Source: Blautia sp. MSJ-19
GTDB taxonomy: Bacteria > Bacillota > Clostridia > Lachnospirales > Lachnospiraceae
Direction of reading: 5' to 3'
Assembly (NCBI RefSeq): GCF_018918125.1
Contig: NZ_JAHLQA010000035.1
Location: 1 to 64,000, forward strand
Length of the DNA stretch: 64,000 nucleotides
This document shows, piece after piece, positions 40,757 through 50,718 of this stretch. The notes beneath the pieces were generated by a model. It saw nothing but the letters and a program-made list of their open reading frames with translations. It did not search any database and was not told the origin of the DNA. Position numbers and translations under genes: made by a program. Numbering within the stretch: position 1 is the first letter of the stretch; each line of letters begins with the position of its first letter.

Positions 40757-42646
40757 ATGAATTTCAAACAACTTGCATCTATCTTTCTTACATCTGCAGT
40801 AATTGCAGGCAACATGCCTCTGACAGCTTTTGCAGATGCTGCTAATGTCGAATTTGAATCTGAAACAGAAACGGCAGATTCTGAAATTACATCTGATGAT
40901 GTAACTGATTCTTTTGCGTCAAATACGTTTTCATCTTATGATATTTCTGAGGAAACTGATGATTTTTCAAGCGGAGCTACTCTTTTTAGCTCAGATGCCC
41001 CCTCTGACCAGACAGATGATACTTACATTTCTACGCAGTCTGGCCTTGTTCAGCGTTTTATGTATTATATTTCTGTAGACTGCAGTATGAAAAACGGAAA
41101 AATACTTTCTGCTGCATATTCAAAAGATTCCACAATTGGGGATCAGAATATCGCATACGCTGAAACTGCAATGGAAGGAATTCAGGAACAGATTTCTTCC
41201 AGGGGCGGTATTTCAAGCGTACAGGAAATTGATACCGTTTCCGGTGCAACACTCAGTTCCAATGGTATTAAGCAGGCACTGGCTAACGCCTTAGGTGAAT
41301 CTTTTGACTTAACTGCTGCAAATGGAAGTCTCGTCCAGGGAAAAAATGGCGAACTCGGTATTGACGATTCTGTAAAAAAAGCTGCTAACTTCCTTAATTT
41401 TAATAAAGATGCGGATGGCAACATCATTCTCCCAACGCAGGAAGAAGTTGATTCAAAAAGCGAAGCATGGAAAACCCTCTATTCCCTTTATCTTCAGGCT
41501 GTAGATATGAGTGCTGCCAAGGCTGCTGACCCGTCTTCTGTAAATGCAACCGAAGAGGGGCTTTTAATTTCCCGAATTGATGAGGCTATTGTAAAGGTAA
41601 AAGAAGAAAGTGGAAATAACGGCGGTGGACACAATGGTGGTGAAGAGGGAAAACCAGCCGATACCTCAGCATTGCAGGCACTCATCGATCAGGTAAAAGC
41701 TCTGGATTCTTCCTCTTACACTCCAGAAAGCTGGAAAACGGTTCAGGATGAACTCGCTGAAGCCGAACAGCTTCTGACAATGAAAAGATTGAAACAGTCT
41801 GCTGTCGATACTATGCAGGCTGATCTTCAGGCCGCTGTTGATGCTCTTGTAAAAACGCAGGTTGAGCAGAGCATATCTGTTAGAAAAACTTCCTATTCTG
41901 TAGCTTACGGAACCTCCAGCTTTTCTCTTAATGCAAAGGCTAATACTTCACTTACCTATCAGTCCGATGCACCTTCTGTTGTTACAGTGAATGCAAACGG
42001 TATCGTAACAGTTACCGGAATCGGTACTGCAAAAATCACGATTAAAGCCACTGAAACAGCTGCTTATAAAGGTGCTTCCAGAACAGTAAGCATAACAGTC
42101 CGTAAAGGAACACAGAAATTTACAGGCGTATCCTCTTCCTATACCAAGGCAATTGGCTCCAAAGCTTTTTCACTGAATGCAAAAGCTCCTGGAAAAATCA
42201 CTTATAAATCAAGTAATTCTTCCATTGTTTCCGTCAGCCAGACAGGTAAAGTTACCGTAAAAAAAGTAGGTACTGCAAAGATTACTCTTACAGCCGCAGC
42301 AACTTCCAAATATAATAAAACTACTAAAACGGTCACGATCAAAGTCACTAAGAAAGTACCTTCTATAAAAGTTAAGACAACTTCTAAGTCTGTTAAAAAA
42401 GCCACTGTCAAGAAGAAATCTCAGAGTTTCTCACTGAATGCCTCCGTAAACAGCAAGGGAAAACTTTCTTACCAGAAATTATCCGGCAGCAAACAGTTAA
42501 CCGTCAACAAAACTACCGGAAAAATCACGGTAAAAAAAGGTACTGCCAAAGGCACTTATAAAGCAGTCGTAAAAGTCAATGTTTCTGCTAAAGGACAGTA
42601 TGGCGCTTCCTCCAAAACAGTTACCATTACAGTTAAAGTGAAATAA
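40757..42646 (+). CDS. Secreted FMN_bind / FIVAR / Ig-like multidomain protein
   Basis: 629 aa. A Sec signal peptide ends near AFA-DAA (residue 26); an acidic Ser/Thr-rich linker follows. Residues ~100-180 form an FMN_bind-like domain with the flavinylation motif SGATLSS (residues 162-168, candidate Thr165). A FIVAR-like helical domain (ALIDQVKALDSSSYTPESWK, near 310-365) and three Ig-like (Big) repeats of about 75 residues follow, the last two very Lys-rich. No LPXTG anchor; the basic repeats may bind the wall. By family knowledge ApbE-type enzymes would attach FMN. AGGAGAGGAG precedes the ATG. Confidence 0.8.
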   Translation: MNFKQLASIFLTSAVIAGNMPLTAFADAANVEFESETETADSEITSDDVTDSFASNTFSSYDISEETDDFSSGATLFSSDAPSDQTDDTYISTQSGLVQRFMYYISVDCSMKNGKILSAAYSKDSTIGDQNIAYAETAMEGIQEQISSRGGISSVQEIDTVSGATLSSNGIKQALANALGESFDLTAANGSLVQGKNGELGIDDSVKKAANFLNFNKDADGNIILPTQEEVDSKSEAWKTLYSLYLQAVDMSAAKAADPSSVNATEEGLLISRIDEAIVKVKEESGNNGGGHNGGEEGKPADTSALQALIDQVKALDSSSYTPESWKTVQDELAEAEQLLTMKRLKQSAVDTMQADLQAAVDALVKTQVEQSISVRKTSYSVAYGTSSFSLNAKANTSLTYQSDAPSVVTVNANGIVTVTGIGTAKITIKATETAAYKGASRTVSITVRKGTQKFTGVSSSYTKAIGSKAFSLNAKAPGKITYKSSNSSIVSVSQTGKVTVKKVGTAKITLTAAATSKYNKTTKTVTIKVTKKVPSIKVKTTSKSVKKATVKKKSQSFSLNASVNSKGKLSYQKLSGSKQLTVNKTTGKITVKKGTAKGTYKAVVKVNVSAKGQYGASSKTVTITVKVK

Positions 42647-42656
42647 AAAGTAAAAA

Positions 42657-42698
42657 CCCGGAATGCCTGTATTTTTTTACAGACTTTCCGGTTTTTTT
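42657..42698. terminator. Bidirectional terminator between the secreted protein and adaA
   Basis: CCGGAA (42658-42663) and TTCCGG (42686-42691) with inner CTGT/ACAG pairing; seven T follow on the + strand and a T run also follows on the minus strand. Confidence 0.8.
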
Positions 42699-42703
42699 CT
42701 GCC

Positions 42704-43246
42704 TTAAGAGGAAACTTCCTTCCGATACTCTGACGGTGTTTTTCCAACATACTTTTTAAAGAAGCGATTAAACGCCGACAGACTTGAAAATCCTGCTTCA
42801 TATGCCACATCTATTATTTTTTTATCTGTCTGTGTCAGCATTTTTTCTGCTGCATGAAGCCGCAGGGAATCCATATATTCTTTTGGTGTGATTCCATATT
42901 CCTGCTTGAAAACGTCTGTCAGCCGTCGTGTTGTCAGCCCTACATTTTCCAGTACCGGCTGACTGTTTTCTTTCACAGCCGCATAAATCCTCTGTTTTAC
43001 TTCTGTTGCTATCTCACGCATGGGCTGATACTCCAGCAGGTCACTGCGGCAGCGTTTACAGGGACGAAAACCTGCATTTCTTGCTTCTTTCGCCGAGTGA
43101 AAATAGCAGATATTTTCTTTTTTGGGAACTTTTGATCTGCAGGAAGGACGGCAGAAAATTCCTGTTGTTTTTACAGCATAAAAGAATATTCCATCATAAT
43201 CAGCATCTGAATGCTGAACTGCTTCCCACATTTCCTGTTCATTCAT
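42704..43246 (-). CDS. adaA: AdaA-type methylphosphotriester-DNA methyltransferase / AraC regulator
   Basis: 180 aa from the ATG at 43246 (after AAGGAC). The zinc site of the Ada N-terminal domain is complete: FCRPSC (C32, C36) and PCKRC (C63, C66); C32 would accept the methyl group. The C-terminal AraC domain reads VGLTTRRLTDVFKQEYGITP and IDVAYEAGFSSLSAFNRFFK. AdaA repairs methylphosphotriesters and activates alkylation-response genes. No Ogt/AdaB gene is adjacent. Overlaps nothing; it follows the TSUP gene by 17 bp. Confidence 0.9.
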   Translation of the reverse strand: MNEQEMWEAVQHSDADYDGIFFYAVKTTGIFCRPSCRSKVPKKENICYFHSAKEARNAGFRPCKRCRSDLLEYQPMREIATEVKQRIYAAVKENSQPVLENVGLTTRRLTDVFKQEYGITPKEYMDSLRLHAAEKMLTQTDKKIIDVAYEAGFSSLSAFNRFFKKYVGKTPSEYRKEVSS

Positions 43247-43263
43247 TATATTGTCCTTTCTGG

Positions 43264-43980
43264 TTACAGATTTTTCAGAATAAGTGAAATTCCCGAAAGT
43301 ACCAACAGCACAGCGGTAAGTCTGCGTACCTTTTTTTCTTCTATTATACTGCTGAATCTGATTCCTGCAAATAGCCCGCACAAAGCAAAAGGAAGAAGCA
43401 ATATGCTCATTTTTACGGTATCAAAAGTGAGCATATGCATAGTACTGTAAAGGATAATGCGAAATGTATTATCTACAATAAATACAGCACTGATATTTGC
43501 CTTGAAGGATTCACTTCCTTCTGTTACACGACTGACGTATGCTGCCAGCAGTGCCCCTACGCCGAACAGACCGCAAAGCACACCAGATAATACACCAATA
43601 ATGCCCAGCACCACTTTAGATGATTTAACATTTTTATTACCATATTCTCGCAGCAGCATTTCTGCTCCCAGACCGATCACTACTGCTCCAAATATTATTT
43701 TAATAACACGGGTATCTACATTTTTGAGCATAAGTGCTCCTGGTATGCTTCCGGCAAGAACCAGCCCGGCAAGAGGCAGATATACCTTTGGATCCAGTTT
43801 TTTTCGGTTTTTCCACGTAAGAATCAGATTTGTTGGATACCCCATCAACAAATCGACAGGTGAAATATTGGAATTCACGGTTCCAAAACTCAAAATAGAT
43901 GTAAATACCAGTGTATTTGCAAATCCACACAGTCCTTTAATGAAATATGCAGCTATTGCTGCAATAAACCACAAATACAT
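43264..43980 (-). CDS. TSUP (TauE/SafE) family membrane permease
   Basis: 238 aa with about eight helices. IKGLCGFANTLVFTSILSFG and the later VLSGVLCGLFGVGALLAAYV are the two family repeats (G-x-x-x-G with Phe). Members export sulfite, sulfoacetate or related organosulfur anions; the substrate is open here. It precedes adaA by 17 bp on the same strand. Confidence 0.85.
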   Translation of the reverse strand: MYLWFIAAIAAYFIKGLCGFANTLVFTSILSFGTVNSNISPVDLLMGYPTNLILTWKNRKKLDPKVYLPLAGLVLAGSIPGALMLKNVDTRVIKIIFGAVVIGLGAEMLLREYGNKNVKSSKVVLGIIGVLSGVLCGLFGVGALLAAYVSRVTEGSESFKANISAVFIVDNTFRIILYSTMHMLTFDTVKMSILLLPFALCGLFAGIRFSSIIEEKKVRRLTAVLLVLSGISLILKNL

Positions 43981-44230
43981 ATTTTATCTCCATTTCTTCG
44001 CATCATTTATGCTGATCTGCTGCTATCTTATTGCTGTTCACAGGCACTATCTTACTACAGATTCCACAATGATGCTTTGCAAAAATGGAAATTCAATTCC
44101 CAAAAAAATTCAGCGCATATCTGCTGCAAAGTAAAATTTCACTCTGCAATCAGACCTGCGCTGAAAGTAATCTTGCTATAATCCTATGATCCGATAAAGA
44201 AGAACGGCCTTCTTATCTGTATTATTTTGG

Positions 44231-45529
44231 TCACTGTGCGTCCTGCACATCCTGTACTGTCTGGAGTTCTTCTGCCGGATCTGCACCTGCTGCTACGTTC
44301 TGCATAGCAACCTGAATAGCAGTTTCTACTTCGCTGTTAGAGAGTTTTCTGTTTCCAACTGCATTCGACACATAGCTGTTTACTTCATCAATTGACTGCT
44401 GCTGAAGGTCTCCGTCTACAGTTCCTGTATAAGAAATGTTTTTGGAAACCGGAGCTCCCTGAAGCTGATTTACCCAATACTGCTGTCCATCACCATTTGC
44501 CATAAATTCCACAAATTTCATAGCTGCTTCTTTTTCTTCACAGTCTTTATTAACTGCCATCATGATATCTACACCGGATGTTCCACAGATTGTGCCATCT
44601 TCTGTCATAGATGGGAATACGCACATTCCAATTGTATCATTCTGATTTGCGATCTCTGTTCCCTGAATCTCGCTGTTCGTCGGAGATGTTGGTCCGAGAT
44701 GCCAGGAACCTGTCAGGAAGAATACAGATTTTCTTGCAAAGAAGTACTGGTCACGTGCATCCGGATAAGTTGCAACACCTAATGCTCCATCTTCGAAAAT
44801 ACCATCATTAAACAGATTCTGCCATGCTGTCATTGTATCAACAAAGCACTGGTCTGTCCAAGATCTCTCGCCTTTTTCTGCTTCATAAACAGCACCCTCT
44901 TCAAACTCATTGGAAATCTGTACAAACCAGTCAGAGTTTACCCAGTCATCTGCTGCACCTGCTGCCACACATACATAACCATGTTCTTTTGCTTTGGCTG
45001 CTGCATCCTTTAATTCCTCATATGTAGTAGGCACTTTTTCGATTCCACATTCATCCATCAGAGTCTTATTATACAAAAGGTCCGTCATTCCGGCTACCAG
45101 AAGCGGCATTCCTACAACGGTACCATCCTCTGTTGTACACTGTTCAACAGCGGTATCACTGATCGTATCTTTCCATTCTGCCCAGTATTCATCTGCCAGT
45201 CCATTCATATCCTCTGCGAATGGTGCATACTGCTCTTTCATTGCACCTGTCGTCAGTCCAAACAGATCCGGACCTGTACCTGAAGCCATTGCCACCTGCA
45301 ATTTTTCAAAATAATCATCCTGCTCTGTTCTTGTGTATTCAATTTTAATATCCGGATTCTGCTCCTCAAATACTGCGATCATTTCCTCCGACTGATCAGT
45401 TGTAGGAAGCCATGACCAGAAACTTAAGGTAACCTGGTCGTTACTTTCTGCATGCACCGGTACTGCTGCCAGTGACATTGCCATTGCTGCCGCCATAATT
45501 ACAGAAATCCTTTTTTTCATGTTGCTCAT
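44231..45529 (-). CDS. ABC transporter sugar-binding protein (family 1 SBP)
   Basis: 432 aa. A Sec signal peptide ends near VHAESN; there is no lipobox cysteine, so a lipoprotein anchor is not evident. The mature start VTLSFWSWLPTTDQSEEMIA and VAMASGTGPDLFGL are typical of extracellular solute-binding family 1. It is the last gene of the locus with two MalF/G-type permeases and a GH43; no ATPase gene is present, so a shared MsmK-type ATPase is likely. The ligand is probably an oligosaccharide released by the locus enzymes. Confidence 0.92.
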   Translation of the reverse strand: MSNMKKRISVIMAAAMAMSLAAVPVHAESNDQVTLSFWSWLPTTDQSEEMIAVFEEQNPDIKIEYTRTEQDDYFEKLQVAMASGTGPDLFGLTTGAMKEQYAPFAEDMNGLADEYWAEWKDTISDTAVEQCTTEDGTVVGMPLLVAGMTDLLYNKTLMDECGIEKVPTTYEELKDAAAKAKEHGYVCVAAGAADDWVNSDWFVQISNEFEEGAVYEAEKGERSWTDQCFVDTMTAWQNLFNDGIFEDGALGVATYPDARDQYFFARKSVFFLTGSWHLGPTSPTNSEIQGTEIANQNDTIGMCVFPSMTEDGTICGTSGVDIMMAVNKDCEEKEAAMKFVEFMANGDGQQYWVNQLQGAPVSKNISYTGTVDGDLQQQSIDEVNSYVSNAVGNRKLSNSEVETAIQVAMQNVAAGADPAEELQTVQDVQDAQ

Positions 45530-45609
45530 ACTACTTACCTCCCTTTACTTTATGAATCCATTTTACTTCATTTATTTTTTCTTCTTACTATAAGTTTTTG
45601 CTATTCTGT

Positions 45610-47415
45610 TCAATTTTTTGTATATCTGTATGAGATCAGCTTCAATCCACAGATATCAACACTGTTTATACCTGTATCTTTTATTTTCTCTCTTTTTTGC
45701 AGTTTTCCGTCTACTATAAAATATTCTTCCCCATTCCGTATCTTATGGTAAACAGAATATACCTGTTTTTTATTTTTAACATCCAAAAAGTTCTCTTCAC
45801 CCTGTTCAAAAGAAATCCTGTTTTTTTCGGCTGTAACTTCAAGAGAAAACTCCTCTGTATAATTTTCAGCATAATAGGAAACAGCTTTCTTCTCAAGTCT
45901 TATTTTTCCATCTGCTGATGAAAGCCCATTCTGATCTGCTGTTACTCCCGCCACATTATAAAATGCACTGAGATTTCTCAGCTCTTTTCCTGCAAGTTCT
46001 CCATGACAGGTCATGGTAAAATCATGTACTGAAATTTCTGAAAAATATGGACATATGCCTATTGTTCCGGCATTCTCCTGTCTTCTTTCCACCGAAAACA
46101 GAATCTCTTTTTCCTCATCTGTTGTTATTCTGTAGTCTGTCAGATTTCTTTGAATACTGATCCTGTGAGGTACCGTATAATCATACTGCTTCGGAAGCTT
46201 TTCTTCTTTTATATTTACAAGAATTCCATCCATACAATTCATAACTCGAATTTTGTTTTGTCCGGTATATATCTGCAGTTCCGTATAATTCTTTTCATCC
46301 TGATAATCCAGATAAATCCCATACCGGCAGCCCGTATGTTCTTTTTTTCCTGAAATCCAGAATTCTGCTCTGTAAAACAGTTCTCCGTCACATAATATTT
46401 CTCTGGAATAAACCTGTTTATTCTGTATCTTTATCTCTGGTTTTTCCGGTGCATGACATGGCTCTGCTGATGGGCCAAAGCAAAACATCTTTTTTCCTGA
46501 AAAATACAAAGGATCAATTCTCATTTCCCGTTGCTCTGTTCCAGGTTTCAGTTCTTCCAATGCACTTCTTCCATGATATACGATCCATTCGTCTACCAGA
46601 TTCGGTGCCTTTGCAACTGTGTTATGTCCGGTTCCCTCAACCAGTGCGTTCTTTCTGAGTAACGGAACCCAGGTATATTCATCCGGATACTTCTCCCATT
46701 TCATTTTGGAAGCATGTTTTTTTATCATTGCAACAGTTGTACCAACAAAATAGTCAACATTCTCATATGCATTTGCAGAATATAACATCCAGCACATTCC
46801 GTCTCTTACGACAGTGCAGGCACCTTCAATCGTATACCAGTCACGCCCGTCACCAAAACGATCTGCAGCGTAAATCTCCTGTGGTCTGGTCGGCAAGATT
46901 ACCGGCTTGGGATTTCCCTCAAACTCCCACGGTGATTTCATCTTATCCATAAGAATGCAGGTACCAGATACTTTATCTTCTGTTCCCAGCCAGTCATTGA
47001 CAGAATACAACATATATAATTCACCATTCCACATAAGCGGATGAGAATCTATAGAAAACTGGTCAAAGAACGTTTTCTGGTATACAAACGGTCCTTCCGG
47101 ACTATGAGAAACTGCCAGTTTCAGATGCTGCTGATGACAGTCCGGTTCATCTGCCGGTATATTTGAATAATACATATAAAACAATCCGTTCAGATACAGA
47201 ACTGATGGAGCCCAGTAATGATGATACTCTTTTTCCGAAATACCGTATCCCAGGTACCTCCACTCTGTAAGATCATCGGAAACACTGATTTTTACACCAA
47301 ATTCATCTGTCGCATAACAATAATATTTCCCACACCATCTCAGCACAAACGGATCTGGATTTGTATGTCTTTTTCCATCCGTAAATGACACTGGATTACA
47401 AAATTTCTCAGCCAT
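45610..47415 (-). CDS. GH43-family glycoside hydrolase
   Basis: 601 aa, no signal peptide, so cytoplasmic. The five-bladed propeller has the acid residues in place: general base in TNPDPFV (D21), pKa modulator in SIDSHPLMW (near 125) and general acid in YTIEGACTV (near 200). A C-terminal beta-sandwich of about 270 residues follows. GH43 enzymes remove arabinose or xylose from pectin- or xylan-derived oligosaccharides, which fits import by the neighbouring ABC permeases. It starts 6 bp after the permease stop. Confidence 0.87.
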   Translation of the reverse strand: MAEKFCNPVSFTDGKRHTNPDPFVLRWCGKYYCYATDEFGVKISVSDDLTEWRYLGYGISEKEYHHYWAPSVLYLNGLFYMYYSNIPADEPDCHQQHLKLAVSHSPEGPFVYQKTFFDQFSIDSHPLMWNGELYMLYSVNDWLGTEDKVSGTCILMDKMKSPWEFEGNPKPVILPTRPQEIYAADRFGDGRDWYTIEGACTVVRDGMCWMLYSANAYENVDYFVGTTVAMIKKHASKMKWEKYPDEYTWVPLLRKNALVEGTGHNTVAKAPNLVDEWIVYHGRSALEELKPGTEQREMRIDPLYFSGKKMFCFGPSAEPCHAPEKPEIKIQNKQVYSREILCDGELFYRAEFWISGKKEHTGCRYGIYLDYQDEKNYTELQIYTGQNKIRVMNCMDGILVNIKEEKLPKQYDYTVPHRISIQRNLTDYRITTDEEKEILFSVERRQENAGTIGICPYFSEISVHDFTMTCHGELAGKELRNLSAFYNVAGVTADQNGLSSADGKIRLEKKAVSYYAENYTEEFSLEVTAEKNRISFEQGEENFLDVKNKKQVYSVYHKIRNGEEYFIVDGKLQKREKIKDTGINSVDICGLKLISYRYTKN

Positions 47416-47421
47416 ATGATA

Positions 47422-48225
47422 TCACCCCTTTACAGATCCTGCCGTAATACCTGCTACCAGGAATTTCTGGCTGAACAGATATACAATGATTGATGGTAAT
47501 GTCAAAAGCATCATGACAGCATAAATACGTGCCACATCTTCCGGACTCTGATAAGTACTGGACATAAAGTACTGCGCTGCGAGCGTAACTGTATAGTTCT
47601 TTTCTGAACGCATGACCAGTAACGGCACCAGATAATCGTTCCATGAATAAATAAACGTAAGAACCAGCACATTTGCAATCATCGGAACACTTAATGGAAG
47701 CATAAATTCCAGCCAGATACGAAGTGTTGATGCACCATCCATTCTTGCACTTTCCAGAAGTTCGTCCGGAATCGTATCAAAATAGTTCTTGATCATCAAA
47801 AGCATCATTGGCGCATTAAACGCTACAAGTGGTACAATAACACCAAATTTACTGTCCAGAAGTCCCAGGCGCTTGATCGTATCAAACAACGGACTTGTAA
47901 CTGCTGCTACAGGGACTGCAAGACATGCAAGAATTGCTCCATAAATAATTTTCTGACCTCTGAATTTCATTTTTGAAAAGGCAAATGCTGCCAGTGTTGT
48001 GATCAGTGCTACAACTACTGCTGTCATAATCGCAATAAACATACTGTTTGCAATTACCCTGAAATAGCTTATTTTTTCATAGGAAAGTACATATTTGTAA
48101 TTTCCCAGTCCATTGATATTAAAAGATTTTACAAAAGCAATGACAATTGGAAACAGCCAAATCACGGCACATATTATCAGCACAAGATACACAAGTATGC
48201 TGGATTTTATTTTTTTACTGCTCAT
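47422..48225 (-). CDS. ABC sugar permease, MalG type
   Basis: 267 aa, six helices. The cytoplasmic EAA loop is visible as IPDELLESARMDGASTLRIW near residue 155, the contact site for the ATPase. The C-terminus VAGITAGSVKG is the usual MalG-type end. It follows the partner permease by 6 bp and precedes GH43 by 6 bp. Confidence 0.93.
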   Translation of the reverse strand: MSSKKIKSSILVYLVLIICAVIWLFPIVIAFVKSFNINGLGNYKYVLSYEKISYFRVIANSMFIAIMTAVVVALITTLAAFAFSKMKFRGQKIIYGAILACLAVPVAAVTSPLFDTIKRLGLLDSKFGVIVPLVAFNAPMMLLMIKNYFDTIPDELLESARMDGASTLRIWLEFMLPLSVPMIANVLVLTFIYSWNDYLVPLLVMRSEKNYTVTLAAQYFMSSTYQSPEDVARIYAVMMLLTLPSIIVYLFSQKFLVAGITAGSVKG

Positions 48226-48231
48226 CTGACC

Positions 48232-49107
48232 TTAATCCTCCTTTCCAAGCTTTATCTGCAGGAATGACATGATCATTGCTATGATCAGAATCGCCACACC
48301 AATTGATGCTGCTCCACCCGCATTGAAATCCTTAAATGCTTTTTCATACAAATATGTATTCAGCACCGTAGTAGAACGTCCCGGTCCACCGCCTGTAAGA
48401 AGTTTTACAATATCAAATGTCTTTAAAGAACCAACAATACCAAGAATCAGTAATACATTTGTCGTTCCTTTCAGCATTGGGAATGTCACAGATATTGTTG
48501 TTCGCCAGAATCCTGCTCCATCTATTTTTGCCGCTTCATAGACATCATCCGGCAGGCTCATAAGTCCTGCATAATATGTGATCATCGAAAATCCCATCCA
48601 CTGGAATATATTTACAATGATCACAGAAAGTAACGCATAGCGTTTATCACCCAGCCAGCTTACTGCAAACATGTCTAAACCTATCGCTCTGAGAAAATTA
48701 TTTAAGGTTCCATTCGTCGGATCCATGATAATTTTGAAAATAGCTGTCGTAATGGACGTAGCCATTGCGATAGGCATAAAATAAACTGCCTTAAAAAGAT
48801 TAGCCCCCGGCAGTTTCCTTTTCAGAAGTACTGCGATCAGGAAACCTACTGCGGCCTGTACAAATACCGTTCCAAAGAAAAAGATGATATTATTTACAAC
48901 GGCCGTCCAGAACGTTTTGTCCTTCATCAGTTTTGTGTAGTTCTTCAGCCCTACAAAGTTCATGGTGTCTGACATTCCATTCCAGTCTGTAAAACTGGTG
49001 ATTACAGTCCTTATAATGCAATAATAGATAAGCACAAAGGACAGGATCATTAGTGGCAGGATAAATAAATATGCCGCCCGGTTACTCTTTTTTCCTAACT
49101 TGTTCAT
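48232..49107 (-). CDS. ABC sugar permease, MalF/UgpA type
   Basis: 291 aa from the ATG at 49107 (after GGAGGTGGAGAAG). Six helices; the EAA loop is LPDDVYEAAKIDGAGFWRTT near residue 190. It pairs with the MalG-type permease 6 bp downstream to form the membrane channel for the solute-binding protein at 44231-45529. Confidence 0.93.
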   Translation of the reverse strand: MNKLGKKSNRAAYLFILPLMILSFVLIYYCIIRTVITSFTDWNGMSDTMNFVGLKNYTKLMKDKTFWTAVVNNIIFFFGTVFVQAAVGFLIAVLLKRKLPGANLFKAVYFMPIAMATSITTAIFKIIMDPTNGTLNNFLRAIGLDMFAVSWLGDKRYALLSVIIVNIFQWMGFSMITYYAGLMSLPDDVYEAAKIDGAGFWRTTISVTFPMLKGTTNVLLILGIVGSLKTFDIVKLLTGGGPGRSTTVLNTYLYEKAFKDFNAGGAASIGVAILIIAMIMSFLQIKLGKED

Positions 49108-49170
49108 AACTTCTCCACCTCCGTTAGGATTATTATAGAAAACCGGCGGCATATAAAAGATAACAATTTT

Positions 49171-50718
49171 TTAAGAAATACTACTGTTTTTTGCTATAAA
49201 CTCACTTGGAGTCATTCCCTCACTCTCTTTGAATACTTTAAAAAAGTAATTGTAATTTCGAAATCCGGATTTTTCTACGATTTCTTTCATTGAAAGATTG
49301 TTTCTTATCAGATAACTTTTGGCTTTACCAAGTCTTCTCCGATTCAGGTATTCTATAAACCGCATACCTGTTTCCTGTTTAAAAGCTTTGCTCAGGTATG
49401 TATAACTGCTTCCTGTTTCCTCTGCACAGTTTTCCAGAGAAATTTCCTGTGTATAATTCTTATCCACGTAATCCAGCGTACTTGATACCATATTCGAGTA
49501 CTCTTTTCTTTTTGATAACTTTCCAATCTCCTGATTATGAAAAACTTCCATGATCCTTCCTCTGAATTCCTCATAAATCTCATATTCTTCAATCTGATTT
49601 TCCAGACAGGAGTTTTCTTCTTTTTTGTCACACAGAAGTTTTATAAATTTTTTGCATACTTCCCGGACTTTTTCTATTGGATATCTTTTCTCTTCCATAT
49701 AGTCAAAAAGCTCTCGAACCGTATCTATTTCGCCGACGATCTGATTTTCCTGTTCATACTTTAACTGATTCCACATTGCCTGTGGAATCGCTTCATCACT
49801 GTAAATAATTTTGTTATTCACAGCATAAAATACAATTCTGTTTCCACCCAGATAGAGTTTATCTTTCAGGTGATCTTCCATTTCCTTTCCTTCCTGAATT
49901 GCTTTCTCCATTTTGATATGTACTTCTCCGATCAGCATGGTACATGTCAGATCAAGCATCCTGATGATCTGACGTTGCAGCCTGTTGATAAAATTTTTAA
50001 TTGTGTTGATCATCTGTAAGCTGCTCCTCATTTTATAAAAAGAAAGCAGAATAACAAGATGATATTCCTTGGTCATATATACCAGATATGGAATTTCCTG
50101 CCCTAAAAGCTGTGCCAGTATATCCGTTATCGCACCGACTATACCTTTTTTATATTCTGAAGGTCTTACATTTTCTGACAGGTGAAAATCCGGGCTGATT
50201 GCCAGTGCTGCAACATTTGAGCACTCGAATGCAATTTTCCCTTCTTCGCATAATCTTTCTATATTTTCCACCGTAAAATCTCTTTTGTCGTAGATGCAAT
50301 ATCCCGTCCTTCGGCATACTGCTGCTTCGTTTGGTATAATTCTGTACTTATCTCTTACCTGATTCAGCGTATCTAACAATCCTTCTTTCGTTAGTTCATG
50401 CTTCAGAAGATAATTTGCTGCTCCGTTAACCAGACTTCCTCTTACATAGTCAAAATTATCAAATCCGCTGATTGCTATCACCGGCATAAATTCATTGATA
50501 ACATGTACCATTCTCATCAGCTCTACGCCATTCACTTCCGGCATCTGCATATCGCACAGCAGAATGTCCGCTTCATTATTTCTGAGCCATTCAAGTGCTG
50601 TTTTTCCATCTGAAAAATCACTTACAATTTCATAATCTGAACTGTCGGCTATAAAATTCTTAATCGTATTTCTGCTTGTCAGTTCATCATCCACTACAAC
50701 CAATTTAATTTTTGCCAT
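49171..50718 (-). CDS. YesN-type AraC response regulator
   Basis: 515 aa. Receiver domain: VVVDDE at the start, D56 in ADILLCDMQMPEVNG, K in YLLKHE. A long central region follows, then a C-terminal AraC domain: SLENCAEETGSSYTYLSKAF and SMKEIVEKSGFRNYNYFFKV, ending SEGMTPSEFI. It overlaps the YesM kinase gene by 14 bp. It should activate the permease-GH43 operon that starts 64 bp downstream on the same strand, in response to an extracellular sugar. Confidence 0.92.
   Translation of the reverse strand: MAKIKLVVVDDELTSRNTIKNFIADSSDYEIVSDFSDGKTALEWLRNNEADILLCDMQMPEVNGVELMRMVHVINEFMPVIAISGFDNFDYVRGSLVNGAANYLLKHELTKEGLLDTLNQVRDKYRIIPNEAAVCRRTGYCIYDKRDFTVENIERLCEEGKIAFECSNVAALAISPDFHLSENVRPSEYKKGIVGAITDILAQLLGQEIPYLVYMTKEYHLVILLSFYKMRSSLQMINTIKNFINRLQRQIIRMLDLTCTMLIGEVHIKMEKAIQEGKEMEDHLKDKLYLGGNRIVFYAVNNKIIYSDEAIPQAMWNQLKYEQENQIVGEIDTVRELFDYMEEKRYPIEKVREVCKKFIKLLCDKKEENSCLENQIEEYEIYEEFRGRIMEVFHNQEIGKLSKRKEYSNMVSSTLDYVDKNYTQEISLENCAEETGSSYTYLSKAFKQETGMRFIEYLNRRRLGKAKSYLIRNNLSMKEIVEKSGFRNYNYFFKVFKESEGMTPSEFIAKNSSIS

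Noticed and set aside
44191-44216. Terminator after the sugar-binding protein gene
   Set aside because: An imperfect inverted repeat (GATAA-GAAG/CTTC-TATC) is present but without a T tract on the relevant strand; too weak to list.
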